This document shows positions 7,554 to 15,737 of a stretch of DNA of 64,000 nt, in pieces. How positions within the stretch are numbered: position 1 is the first letter of the stretch; every line of letters starts with the position of its first letter. This DNA is from Nitrososphaerota archaeon (GTDB taxonomy: Archaea > Thermoproteota > Nitrososphaeria > Nitrososphaerales > UBA183), in assembly GCA_029784825.1 (NCBI GenBank), contig JAFMAU010000006.1, positions 19,191 through 83,190 of the forward strand, read 5' to 3'. Below the pieces are notes generated by a model. That model was not told the origin of the DNA. It did not search any database and saw only the letters and a list, made by a program, of their open reading frames with translations. Made by a program: the position numbers and the translations under genes.

Positions 7554-8204
7554 ATGCGCATCCTCTGGTTCAAGGAGACTAGCCGCTGGTCTAGGAGGGG
7601 CATACCGCTCAGGGTGGTCTGGGTCAGTCCGAGGCAGCTGGCTATCCTCCTCTCCTCGTTCCTTGCGGGACTAATCGTAGCGACGCCGCTGCCGACAGCC
7701 ACGTTGAAGCTCGTTCCCATGGGCGCGCTCCTCCTAGTGGGATTCGTGATCGCCTTCTGGAGGGTGAAGATGCTGACGCCGGAGCAAATGATTATGGTGA
7801 GATTGCGGGGCTTGACAGGAATCTCGCAACATGGCGAAAAGACGGCTTCGTTGGGAAAGACTGCTCATGTAGTAGAAAAGCCAGAAGAGAGCGCCTTCGA
7901 AATCGAGTCAGACAGCGCCGAGTCGTTCGCCCCACTTTCTATTGCAGGAAAGTGGAAGAGGACGAAGTATCCTGTCAAGGTCTCGCTACTCGTGGACGGA
8001 GTTCCAAGGCCCGGTGCCGAGGCTCTAGCGATTCCTGGCGAAAAGGAGAGCAGCTACACCATCGTCCTCCAGCCAACAGCGGCAGACATTGGGGCACACG
8101 ACCTCGAAGTGAGGGTCGAGGGCGAGGAGAATCCGATTCACAGGATGAAGGTCGATGTGAAGGTCAAGGGGGTGAAGTCGCTGGAAATGAGGAAGGTCAG
8201 CTAA
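7554..8204 (+). CDS. Two-span membrane protein with Ig-like domain, paralog B
   Basis: 216 residues from ATG 7554, supported by a TATA element at the right distance. It has the same design as the gene at 3122: the N-terminal motif RILWFKETSRWSRR, two membrane spans (about residues 27-44 and 51-66), an acidic linker, and a beta-rich domain (KVSLLVDGVPRPGAEALAIP, then GAHDLEVRVEGEE). The proteins are alike over their whole length, yet the DNA is identical only over 78 bases of the linker. The function is unknown. The two copies sit beside related nuclease-like sequences, suggesting a duplicated accessory block. Confidence 0.8.
   Translation: MRILWFKETSRWSRRGIPLRVVWVSPRQLAILLSSFLAGLIVATPLPTATLKLVPMGALLLVGFVIAFWRVKMLTPEQMIMVRLRGLTGISQHGEKTASLGKTAHVVEKPEESAFEIESDSAESFAPLSIAGKWKRTKYPVKVSLLVDGVPRPGAEALAIPGEKESSYTIVLQPTAADIGAHDLEVRVEGEENPIHRMKVDVKVKGVKSLEMRKVS
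7851..7928 (+). repeat. 78-bp tract identical to 3422-3499
   Basis: Second copy of the identical linker-coding tract. Bases just outside it differ between copies, for example TTCACCCCG against TTCGCCCCA. Confidence 0.9.
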
Positions 8205-8329
8205 GCTGTGTCATTTAGAACGCGGCGACAAACCTCCTCTGCTCCGGTTGGAACAGTCATCCAGCACGAGATGAGCTGAGCGCTCTGGCGGGTAGAACTA
8301 TATCGGGCAGGGTAACCTGGGTAATCCTA

Positions 8330-8722
8330 TTGAACAGGTCAGTCATCCCGACGATAGTGGTTGCCCTCGTAATCGGCATTGCCTTTGGCTCGGCAATTTT
8401 CCCTCAAACCAGAACTCTGACGACGACCTCGGCAACCACCCAGACGACGACGCAAATAATTACTCAGACGGTAATCGTCAACGCTCTGAATCCTATAGTT
8501 ACATTCACACGAATAACACTCTTGGTGGTTCCAGTTGTGGGCATATGCATAACTGTCTCTGGCACGCGGACTATGACCTACACCTACGCGTCTGGAGGCC
8601 AGAGTACTACAGTGATAACCATCTATCCCCCTAACCTTCCTCAGCAATTCATTGCCACGGTTGTCACGGCTTCAACTGTCAGCGGCAGCAATCAGACTCA
8701 GTACTTTACTGGTTCGTGCTGA
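8330..8722 (+). CDS. Secreted or membrane-anchored Thr-rich small protein
   Basis: 130 residues from TTG 8330. A single N-terminal hydrophobic segment (IPTIVVALVIGIAFGSAIF) is followed by a Thr/Gln-rich stretch and a predominantly beta, weakly charged domain with two Cys (VVGICITVSG and a C-terminal Cys), which could form a disulfide outside the cell. No family is recognised. Upstream, AT-richer sequence separates it from paralog B. Confidence 0.55.
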   Translation: MNRSVIPTIVVALVIGIAFGSAIFPQTRTLTTTSATTQTTTQIITQTVIVNALNPIVTFTRITLLVVPVVGICITVSGTRTMTYTYASGGQSTTVITIYPPNLPQQFIATVVTASTVSGSNQTQYFTGSC

Positions 8723-8755
8723 TTCTCCTGTTAAATCAGGCGACTCTCGCAGTAA

Positions 8756-9110
8756 GTGTTGTCCTACGTCTACGAAGTAAGCCCCATCAACTACTTCTAC
8801 CTCAGCGAGCCGGGGCGTAACGCCGTCCTGGCGGGGTTCGCCGCCTCTCCCCAGCAACTCAGCCCAGCAGTAGTCTTCCCCGTCAAATTGGACTCCATGA
8901 GCGCAGTGGTGGGAAACGAGGTGTGCAGCGTGAACTGCAGGCGCTACTTCCCTGAAAGGACCAGTCGCTCGGGGTGTTCCTCACGACGATTGGCTTGCAG
9001 GAGGAGTTCGCCACGCCCGCGAGGATGCGCGGCTGCGCGACTGCAGGCAAACTCTCCCCACATGTGTTCTCAACCGAAGTGAACCTGAACCTACCCCGAC
9101 AGCCTGAGTC
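8756..9110 (+). pseudogene. Possible frameshifted gene remnant
   Basis: From TTG 8756 the frame reads protein-like sequence (YVYEVSPINYFYLSEPGRNA, then SAVVGNEVCSVNCRRYFPE) until about 8955, and then turns into Arg/Ser-rich text. A neighbouring frame continues sensibly from there (KDQSLGVFLTTIGLQEEF), so one lost or gained base near 8955 would join them. No family is recognised, and the joined frame has no clear end before the tRNA. It could be a decayed gene or a chance pair of frames. Confidence 0.25.
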
Positions 9111-9174
9111 TCGCTGGACTTCGGAGAGGGCCCGCCACAGTTCACCGGTGCACCTGCCCCTAGCTCTAGGGTCG

Positions 9175-9261
9175 AGGTGGGTGTGGGACTCGGACCCACG
9201 TGAATGCGCTCACTGGCGATGCCCACTGCAGGCGCACGCGTAACCGCTCCGCCAACCCACC
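9175..9261 (-). tRNA. tRNA-Cys (anticodon GCA) with a 15-base intron
   Basis: On the minus strand the acceptor strands GGTGGGT and ACCCACC pair, and the discriminator base is T, as expected for Cys. The D arm is GCGGAGCGGTTACGC and the T arm GTGGG-TCCGAGT-CCCAC. The anticodon stem is TGCGC/GCGCA, with loop CTGCAG before and A after a 15-base insertion (TGGGCATCGCCAGTG) at the canonical 37/38 site. The intact molecule would be 72 bases. CCA is not encoded. A TATA-like GCATAATTACC lies about 25 bases upstream. Confidence 0.92.
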
Positions 9262-9282
9262 GCTGACGGCGCTCGCCCCCCG

Positions 9283-9293
9283 CGGTAATTATG
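9283..9293 (-). promoter_or_regulatory. TATA box of tRNA-Cys
   Basis: GCATAATTACC on the minus strand, about 25 bases before the first tRNA base, in an otherwise very GC-rich stretch. Confidence 0.6.
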
Positions 9294-9398
9294 CGTTCAA
9301 CGCGGGATTGCCCCTTCCCTAATAGGTTCGGCCAGCCGCCGACAGCCCGACGGGACGGAAGCCTCTCCCGACTCCGTTTCATTATGTGGCTGCTAAAG

Positions 9399-9407
9399 CT
9401 TATAACC
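9399..9407 (+). promoter_or_regulatory. TATA box of the oxidase operon
   Basis: GCTTATAAC about 32-40 bases before ATG 9439 is the only clear TATA-like element ahead of subunit II. Confidence 0.5.
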
Positions 9408-9438
9408 GCTTCACCTCGGAATCGCCGCGCACGTCCTA

Positions 9439-10110
9439 ATGCTTATGGGATTCCTGCAAATGGTGCCACCCACAACAGCAACTCTGAACTTCCTGTTCAA
9501 CTGGTACTTGTTCTTCGGGGCCGGAGCCGCCATAGTCGTGATCAGCCTGCTTGCCTTCTTCATGATACGCTACAGGCAGAAGGGCTCTGACAGCACCCCG
9601 CTCCACCACAAGACGGAGGGCTGGAAGATAGTGCTCGTGACGGCTCTCATCAGCCTCAGCATACTCACCGCCGCAGAGTACCAGACCTTCGCGAGCTTCT
9701 CCAACATCGAGATTCCGAGCCAGTGCGCCCAGGTCCCGAGCTCCTGCGTCCACATCAGCGTCGTGGGCTTCCAGTGGGGCTGGAACTTCACCTACCCCGA
9801 CGGCAAGTTCGCAGTCACGACCCTCGACCAGCCTCTGACTGTCCCGGCGGGGAAGATCGTCGTGCTGAACATAACCAGCAGAGACGTGTTCCACTCCCTG
9901 GGAATCACGATGTTCGGCGAGAAGGAGGACGCCATCCCTGGAAGATACAACCAGATGTGGTTCGAGGCCACGCAGACTGGGACCTACCCCTACGCAATCA
10001 GGTGCTTCGAGCTCTGCGGGATTGGGCATGCCTTCATGATCGGGAACCTTTCTGTGGTCGACTCGGCAACCTGGCAGGCGCAATTCGGCGGAACACCGGG
10101 GGCTGCGTAG
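9439..10110 (+). CDS. coxB: Heme-copper oxidase subunit II (CuA)
   Basis: 223 residues with two N-terminal membrane spans (about residues 18-40 and 60-80) and an outer cupredoxin domain. The CuA ligands are present: the His of DVFHSLG and the block RCFELCGIGHAFM, which supplies two Cys, His and Met plus the backbone Glu. The protein accepts electrons from a copper protein or cytochrome outside the membrane and passes them to subunit I. The stop codon overlaps the GTG start of the next gene, so the two are translationally coupled. An alternative start is the ATG at 9445. Confidence 0.95.
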   Translation: MLMGFLQMVPPTTATLNFLFNWYLFFGAGAAIVVISLLAFFMIRYRQKGSDSTPLHHKTEGWKIVLVTALISLSILTAAEYQTFASFSNIEIPSQCAQVPSSCVHISVVGFQWGWNFTYPDGKFAVTTLDQPLTVPAGKIVVLNITSRDVFHSLGITMFGEKEDAIPGRYNQMWFEATQTGTYPYAIRCFELCGIGHAFMIGNLSVVDSATWQAQFGGTPGAA

Positions 10111-12503
10111 TGGCGTCCTGGTACAGCCGCTGGCTCTTCACGACCTACCACAAGGACGTCGGGCTGCTCTACTTCTTCACCTCCCTCTACTTCGGTGTGA
10201 TAGGCGCAATCCTCGCGCTGATGATGCGCGTCCAGCTGTCTGTCCCCAACAACGACTTCCTGAGCGCGGTCTACTACAACCAGGCTGTGACGATGCACGG
10301 GCTCATCATGATCTTCTGGTTCCTTTCCCCGATCGCCATTGGGCTGGCGAACTACTTCCTCCCCCTTCAGATTGGCGCCAAGGACCTGGCCTTCCCCCGG
10401 CTCAACGCGATGAGCTACTGGCTCTATCTGGCAGGCGGAATCCTTGCCGCCCTCAGCTTCTTCGTTCCAGGCGGCTCTGCGAACGCCGGTTGGACGACCT
10501 ATCAGCCCCTCGCCACTCCCGGGTTCGAGCCAGGACCCGGGCCGACCCTGGTCTACCTCGGGCTTGTCCTGCTTGCTGCGTCAGTGACTCTGGGGAGCGT
10601 GAACATCCTGGTCACGGTCCTTTGGATGAGGGGTACGGGTGTGACGCTAGCGAAGCTACCGATGTTCACGTGGTTCATGTTCTTCACCATAGTCGCGATG
10701 CTCTTCGCGTTCCCGACGCTCATTGCCGCATTCACGCTCGCTTCCGCCGACAGGATTCTCGGGACTTCGTTCTTCTCGAGCCCATTCATCCAGCCTTCAA
10801 TCCTCTGGGACCAACTGTTCTGGTTCTTCGGCCACCCGGAGGTGTACATCGTGCTGCTCCCAGGGTTCGGCATCGTCGCCAACCTCTTGCCCAACTTCAC
10901 CGGGAGACCACTGGCGGCGAAGAACGCCATACTAATCGCCACCGCGCTGATAGTCCTTCCGCTGAGCTTCGGCGTCTGGATGCACCACATGTTCCTTACC
11001 GGAATCCCGGTGGACCTCCAAGGGGCCTTCAGCATTTCGACCATCGCCATCTCAGTCCCCTTCGACGTGATCACGCTGTCGTTCGTGGAGTCGCTGATCA
11101 GGGGGAGGGTGAGGTTCCCCACCCCCATGCTCTTCTGCATCGGAGCCGTCGTGCTGTTCATCGTCGGCGGCATCACGGGCGTCTTCCTCTCATCGCCTGT
11201 TCTGGACAGGGTGTTCCGGGGCTCCTACTTCGTCGTCGCCCACTTCCACTACGTCATGGTGGGGGCTGCCATCTTCGGAATCATCGCGGGCGTCTACTAC
11301 TGGCTGCCGAAGATGACCGGCAGGATGTACAACGAGAGGTGGGGGAAGGTGCACTTCCTCATCTCCTTCATCGGCTTCAACGTACTGTACTTCCCCATGA
11401 ACCTGCTTGTCGACATGCCTCGTCGCATCTTCACCTATCAGAACCTCGGAAACTGGCCTCTGCTCAACGGGCTGGCAAGCGTGGGTGCGTTCATCTTTGC
11501 CGGGGCGCAGATAATTCTTGCAGCAAACCTGCTCTACACCTGGTTCAGGGGGCCCCTGGCGCCGGCGAACCCCTGGGGCTCGCAGGACCTCGAGTGGTCC
11601 TCACCCTCGTCGGGGAGCTCGCCCGCGGTGGGCAGTGGCGAACAGGCGCCGGCGGGAGGCTGGATCGGCCAGCTGGCCGCCGCTTCTCCTCCGCAGGGTG
11701 GCATCGCAGCTCAGGGCGCCGAACACCAAGGTCCCCACCTCAGCAGCAGGCCGTTGGAGGCCTCCTTCGGAGGCATGTTCTTCCTGCTGGGCGCTGCGTT
11801 CTATCCCGACGTGGCTGGACTGGGGGCGATGGTTCTCGGAGGCCTCGTTGTGCTCTATTCGCTGATTGGCTGGGCCCGCGACGATTACCACGACAGGTTC
11901 CACATGCCTTCCGACGCCGAGGGCGACAGGTGGCCTTTCGGCGGAGTCCCCAAGATGAAGTTCGGTGTGTGGGTATTCCTATCGTCAGAAATCGTGCTGT
12001 TCGGGAGCTTCCTGGGCGCCTACATCTTCATGAGGGCGGCGGAGCCAGGATGGCCCTCGCCCGCTTCCATCCACGACATACCGCTGGGGACGCTCAACAC
12101 GATAATTCTGGTCTCGAGCGGCCTGACCATGGTAATGGCAGTCGACGCCATCCGCAACGGCGACCAGAAGAGGCTCCTCACTTGGCTCGCAGCGACGTTC
12201 GTCCTGGGTTCCGTTTTCATGGGCATCAAGCTCTCCGAGTGGACCAACCTGGCCTCCAGCGGCTTCGTCCTCACCGCTTCCAACCCCATCATGGCCGTGG
12301 CCGCGAGCTCTTACTACGTCATCGTCGGACTGCACGGCGCCCACGTCGTCGCCGGGCTTCTTGTAATGGTCTACCTGATGAAGAAAACAATGGGTGGACG
12401 CTACTCAAAGGAACATCACGAAGCCGTAGAGAACTTCGGCCTCTATTGGGCGTTCGTGGACATAGTCTGGTGCTTCGTGTTCGTCCTCTTCTACCTGATT
12501 TGA
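10110..12503 (+). CDS. coxAC: Fused heme-copper oxidase subunits I and III
   Basis: 797 residues from GTG 10110, which overlaps the TAG of subunit II. Residues 1-500 are subunit I, with heme and CuB ligands in TMHGLIMIFWF, WFFGHPEVYI (including the cross-linked Tyr), WMHHMFLTG and VAHFHYVMVG. The HPEVY glutamate marks an A-type enzyme. A Gly/Ser/Pro-rich linker (about 500-550) leads to a subunit III-like part with about seven spans and the late motifs GLHGAHVVAGLLVMV and YWAFVDIVWCFVFVLFY. The enzyme reduces oxygen to water and pumps protons. The fusion is a single open frame with no internal stop. Confidence 0.95.
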   Translation: MASWYSRWLFTTYHKDVGLLYFFTSLYFGVIGAILALMMRVQLSVPNNDFLSAVYYNQAVTMHGLIMIFWFLSPIAIGLANYFLPLQIGAKDLAFPRLNAMSYWLYLAGGILAALSFFVPGGSANAGWTTYQPLATPGFEPGPGPTLVYLGLVLLAASVTLGSVNILVTVLWMRGTGVTLAKLPMFTWFMFFTIVAMLFAFPTLIAAFTLASADRILGTSFFSSPFIQPSILWDQLFWFFGHPEVYIVLLPGFGIVANLLPNFTGRPLAAKNAILIATALIVLPLSFGVWMHHMFLTGIPVDLQGAFSISTIAISVPFDVITLSFVESLIRGRVRFPTPMLFCIGAVVLFIVGGITGVFLSSPVLDRVFRGSYFVVAHFHYVMVGAAIFGIIAGVYYWLPKMTGRMYNERWGKVHFLISFIGFNVLYFPMNLLVDMPRRIFTYQNLGNWPLLNGLASVGAFIFAGAQIILAANLLYTWFRGPLAPANPWGSQDLEWSSPSSGSSPAVGSGEQAPAGGWIGQLAAASPPQGGIAAQGAEHQGPHLSSRPLEASFGGMFFLLGAAFYPDVAGLGAMVLGGLVVLYSLIGWARDDYHDRFHMPSDAEGDRWPFGGVPKMKFGVWVFLSSEIVLFGSFLGAYIFMRAAEPGWPSPASIHDIPLGTLNTIILVSSGLTMVMAVDAIRNGDQKRLLTWLAATFVLGSVFMGIKLSEWTNLASSGFVLTASNPIMAVAASSYYVIVGLHGAHVVAGLLVMVYLMKKTMGGRYSKEHHEAVENFGLYWAFVDIVWCFVFVLFYLI

Positions 12504-12513
12504 GGCCACAGAC

Positions 12514-12771
12514 ATGAGACAAACAGCTTCCCTGGCAGTCTGGGCGTACATGGTGCTGGCCGTCCTCGCCGAGGTCGAAGCCTCCTACGCAATCACAGAC
12601 TTTTTCACAAAGTCGGCAGTGGTCGGTGTCCTCGCCGCAAGCCAGGCGGTAGCAATCGTGATCTTCTACATGGATCTCAGGAACGAGCCGGGCGCGGTAC
12701 GGCTGTTCGCGCTCGTGCCGATCATGTTCCTTTCCGCATTGCTCATAGCCATGATCTCCTCTCTAGGTTGA
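12514..12771 (+). CDS. Small oxidase subunit IV-like membrane protein
   Basis: 85 residues with about three hydrophobic helices. The size, position 10 bases after subunit I-III and the helix pattern (AVVGVLAASQAVAIVIFYMD, with a final span) match prokaryotic COX4-like subunits that help assemble the oxidase. There are no metal ligands. The gene lies within the operon, followed after 7 bases by the blue-copper gene. Confidence 0.72.
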   Translation: MRQTASLAVWAYMVLAVLAEVEASYAITDFFTKSAVVGVLAASQAVAIVIFYMDLRNEPGAVRLFALVPIMFLSALLIAMISSLG

Positions 12772-12778
12772 TGGGTGG

Positions 12779-13531
12779 ATGCAAGTAGAATCAGAAGACG
12801 AGGGGCGCGTCCCGACATCCTTCCTGTACGGCGTCGGTGCCTTCATGATCATAGTGGGCCTGCTTGTGGCGTCGGTGTTCATCCTCAGACTGCAGCCTCC
12901 TCTGGCCACCGCCCCGCAGCAGACCAGTTCCCAGGCGGGCATCGCTTCCATCATAATGCCCAGCGGAGTGGGAAGCAACACCGCACTCGATTTCTCCCCG
13001 GCCAACGCCACTGTGGTGGTCGGGGTGAACAACACGGTCGTGTGGACCAACGAGGACACTGCGTCGCACACCGTCGTCTCGAAACAGGTTCCCGCGGGCG
13101 CCGCGTCGTTCTCTTCCCCGATACTCGCGGCGGGGGCGAAGTTTAACGTGACACTGACCGTGCCGGGGACCTATCTCTACTTCTGCTCCCTTCACCCTGC
13201 GTGGATGCAGGCCAGGATTGTGGTGAAGGCTGCGGCCAGCGCGCCGCCTGCCGTGACGGTAACCATGCCTGCCGGAGTCGGAGGCTCGAACGCCCTGAAC
13301 TACTCGCCGCCGCTCATCACCGTGGTCATCGGCGTCAACAACACTGTCACCTGGGTCAACAACGACCAGTCGATCCACACCGTGACAGCCACAGACAAGT
13401 CGTTCGACTCGGGGAACGTCGCCCCCGGGGGCAGCTTCACGCACACGTTTACTGCGCCCGGAACCTACACCTACGTCTGCATCTATCACGGCTGGATGAA
13501 GGGGACCGTTGTCGTCAAACAGTCAGGCTGA
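12779..13531 (+). CDS. Membrane-anchored protein with two blue-copper (plastocyanin-like) domains
   Basis: 250 residues with one N-terminal membrane span (about 12-34) and two cupredoxin domains in tandem. Each has the type-1 copper set: an early His (ASHTVV, SIHTVT), then Cys, His and Met (YFCSLHPAWM; YVCIYHGWM). The two domains are alike and probably arose by duplication. Lying 7 bases after the oxidase subunits, the protein is the likely electron carrier to CuA at the outer membrane face. In Nitrososphaeria, multi-domain cupredoxins often replace soluble cytochrome c (family knowledge). Confidence 0.92.
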   Translation: MQVESEDEGRVPTSFLYGVGAFMIIVGLLVASVFILRLQPPLATAPQQTSSQAGIASIIMPSGVGSNTALDFSPANATVVVGVNNTVVWTNEDTASHTVVSKQVPAGAASFSSPILAAGAKFNVTLTVPGTYLYFCSLHPAWMQARIVVKAAASAPPAVTVTMPAGVGGSNALNYSPPLITVVIGVNNTVTWVNNDQSIHTVTATDKSFDSGNVAPGGSFTHTFTAPGTYTYVCIYHGWMKGTVVVKQSG

Positions 13532-13542
13532 GCTCGCGCGGA

Positions 13543-13550
13543 ACTTTATT
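13543..13550 (+). promoter_or_regulatory. TATA box of the diiron-protein gene
   Basis: CTTTATTA ends about 26 bases before TTG 13577, suggesting a leaderless transcript separate from the oxidase operon. Confidence 0.5.
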
Positions 13551-13576
13551 ATCGGAGACGGGGCTAACTGGGGCGA

Positions 13577-14572
13577 TTGAGGACGGAGAAGAGCGGAGAG
13601 GAGCCGAACGTGTTCCCCGGCAATTGGGACGTCGTTTCCGAGACTCTCCTGAAGACCTACGAGCTCTGGTTCCCGCAGAACTGGAACCCCGTGGACCTCC
13701 CCTGGGACGAGTGCGACTCGAGCAATTTCACCCCTGACGAGGCCGTGGCCCAGGCGTACTGGCTCTCAAAGCTCGCCCTCTTCGAGAAGTCGGGGATAGG
13801 CGCCTTCGGCCAGGCGGCCGTTCAGGCGGCGACACACGGCTTCGAGGACCCGACCAAGAAGTTCCTGTCCGCGGTCGCCTTCGACGAATGCAGGCATGAC
13901 GAGGTGTGCAGGCGTGCCTGCGGGAGGGTCTGCCCGAACTTCCCCTACAGGTTCAAGCCCAGCAGCACCCTTGAAGAGAAGGCGCTCAGGAACATCAACG
14001 CGCTCTACGACAACGGGAAGCGATACTGGACAGCCTTCCAGTCGGCCTGGGGAAAGTACCCCCTGGAGCTGATATTCTCAAGCTTCTTCTTCGCCGAGAT
14101 AGGCGCGCAACTGATCTTCAAGGAAGTCGGCGAGCTCTCGACCAACAAGGTCTACTCGACCTCCTTCAGGAACATCACGCGCGACGAATCGCGTCACCTG
14201 ACCGGGACGCTGGCCATGCTCGAGCGGCTTTCGGAGAGGCTGAACAAGGAGGACAAGGCCATGGTCTCGCGGCAGCTGAAGCACGGATTCATCTATCTCT
14301 CGCCCCTCCTCTTCAAGCCCATGGAGGACTTTTGGAAGCTCCCTTCCGATTTCTTCGAGTATGACCAGAAGCTGGAGCACCTGGCGTACAAATCCGGGCT
14401 GGGGGTGCCCAAGGTAGAGGAGCGCAAGGACAACTGGATGAAAGCCATCTCGCGCCACAGGTCAAAGATCGAGGAGCTGGGGATACCCGTCCCAGAGATA
14501 AAGGAGATTGGCATCGCTGGTCTGGACGTCCAAGTCAAGAAGGGCGACGAAATCGTCGCTACTCCGCTGTAG
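13577..14572 (+). CDS. Ferritin-like diiron protein (R2/AurF-like)
   Basis: 331 residues from TTG 13577, almost wholly helical. Two ExxH-type motifs in duplicated context, AFDECRHDEVCRR and ITRDESRHLTGTL, together with Glu on the intervening helix (FFAEIGAQLIFKEVG), supply the carboxylate and His ligands of a dinuclear iron or iron-manganese centre. It may be an oxygenase, a ligand-binding oxidase or a small-subunit-like protein; the substrate is unknown. It lies just after the copper/oxidase operon and overlaps the convergent MFS gene by 14 bases. Confidence 0.75.
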   Translation: MRTEKSGEEPNVFPGNWDVVSETLLKTYELWFPQNWNPVDLPWDECDSSNFTPDEAVAQAYWLSKLALFEKSGIGAFGQAAVQAATHGFEDPTKKFLSAVAFDECRHDEVCRRACGRVCPNFPYRFKPSSTLEEKALRNINALYDNGKRYWTAFQSAWGKYPLELIFSSFFFAEIGAQLIFKEVGELSTNKVYSTSFRNITRDESRHLTGTLAMLERLSERLNKEDKAMVSRQLKHGFIYLSPLLFKPMEDFWKLPSDFFEYDQKLEHLAYKSGLGVPKVEERKDNWMKAISRHRSKIEELGIPVPEIKEIGIAGLDVQVKKGDEIVATPL

Positions 14573-15737
14573 CCCTCGTTTCCCTGAGGAAGAGGAGGGG
14601 GACCGTCAGCACCAGCGTCATTATTGCCGCCACCATCCACGCCGCAGGGTAGCCTGACGAATCCACCGCGAAGGAGAAGACCAGCGGCGGGACAAAGGCG
14701 CCGAACAGCGAGATGCAGTTCACCCAAGCCACGGCGAGGCTGTCGTATTCCCTCGGCGCCCTGTTGTAGTCCTTGGCCGCCGCGAAGCCCACTGTGAAGC
14801 CGAAGCCGGAGAAGAGGCCGGAAAGCGCCGTGCAGACTATGGCTGCGGTCACAGAGGGGAAAGCAGCGAGGACAAGGCTCGCGGCCAGGACTACGTTGCT
14901 GCTGAGCATCAGCAGCCTCGGGCGCCTCATCCTGTCGTAGGTCCTGCCGGCATAGATGGCCGTGAAGATGGGTATCGCGACGACCAAGCTTGCGATCGTC
15001 CCGGCCGTGGCTGAGGAAAGGCCGAAGGCCGCGATCAGGTAGTACTCCATGAAGCTCGAGACGATGACGTTGCCGACGTCCACGGCGAGCATACCCAGCC
15101 CGATGATCAGCAGCCGCGAGTCTGCCAGCACCTTCTTCAGCTCCGAGCCCGCAAACTTGAATTTGAGGTTGAGCGGGTCGGCAGGGACCGCGGGGAGCAG
15201 AACAAGGCCGGAGAGGATCCCCAGCCCGCCGCTCAGCTCCACGCTCGGTCTCCAGCCTGTGATGCCCGCTATCACCGCCCAGAGGAAGAGCGCGAAGATG
15301 CCGCCCACATCGAACATCGAGTTGAACATCCCGATGCCCAGGCCAGACCTCCGGTCTGTGAGCAACCGCGCTATGATGATTATGGCGGGAGCAAAGACAA
15401 ACGCCATCCCTCCGCCGACGACGAACCTCAGGGCCGCGACGGCGAATATGTCATGCGCGAAGCCGGTCGCGAAGGCGCTGGCAGACGAGAGCAACGTCCC
15501 CAGGATGACTATCTTCTTCGGCCCCCACTTCGCGGCCATGATGCCGCCTGGGACCTGGAAGATGCCGATTCCGAGGTAGAAGCTCGAGGTCAGAGTGCCC
15601 AGTCCGACGACGCCGGACCCGAGGTCAAGTTCCATGGCGTAGTAGATGGCCCCGATGTTGAGCCAGTTGATCGCATAGACGATCCGCATGGCGATCAGCG
15701 CCGCGAGAGCCAACCGGAACCGAGACTGCTCAGCCAA
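14559..15737 (-). CDS. MFS transporter
   Basis: 392 residues with 12 predicted membrane helices. The pattern is typical of the major facilitator superfamily, with a loop motif after helix 2 (GGIMAAKWGPKKIVI) and a related one in the second half (YAGRTYDRMRRPRLL). The substrate cannot be told. It is transcribed against the diiron-protein gene, with overlapping 3' ends. The start is an ATG. Confidence 0.88.
   Translation of the reverse strand: MAEQSRFRLALAALIAMRIVYAINWLNIGAIYYAMELDLGSGVVGLGTLTSSFYLGIGIFQVPGGIMAAKWGPKKIVILGTLLSSASAFATGFAHDIFAVAALRFVVGGGMAFVFAPAIIIIARLLTDRRSGLGIGMFNSMFDVGGIFALFLWAVIAGITGWRPSVELSGGLGILSGLVLLPAVPADPLNLKFKFAGSELKKVLADSRLLIIGLGMLAVDVGNVIVSSFMEYYLIAAFGLSSATAGTIASLVVAIPIFTAIYAGRTYDRMRRPRLLMLSSNVVLAASLVLAAFPSVTAAIVCTALSGLFSGFGFTVGFAAAKDYNRAPREYDSLAVAWVNCISLFGAFVPPLVFSFAVDSSGYPAAWMVAAIMTLVLTVPLLFLRETRATAE

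Noticed and set aside
10490..12517. Long open frame of 675 codons overlapping the fused oxidase gene
   Set aside because: Translation is rich in Arg, His and Pro and has no family features. It is a GC-driven shadow of the oxidase frame.
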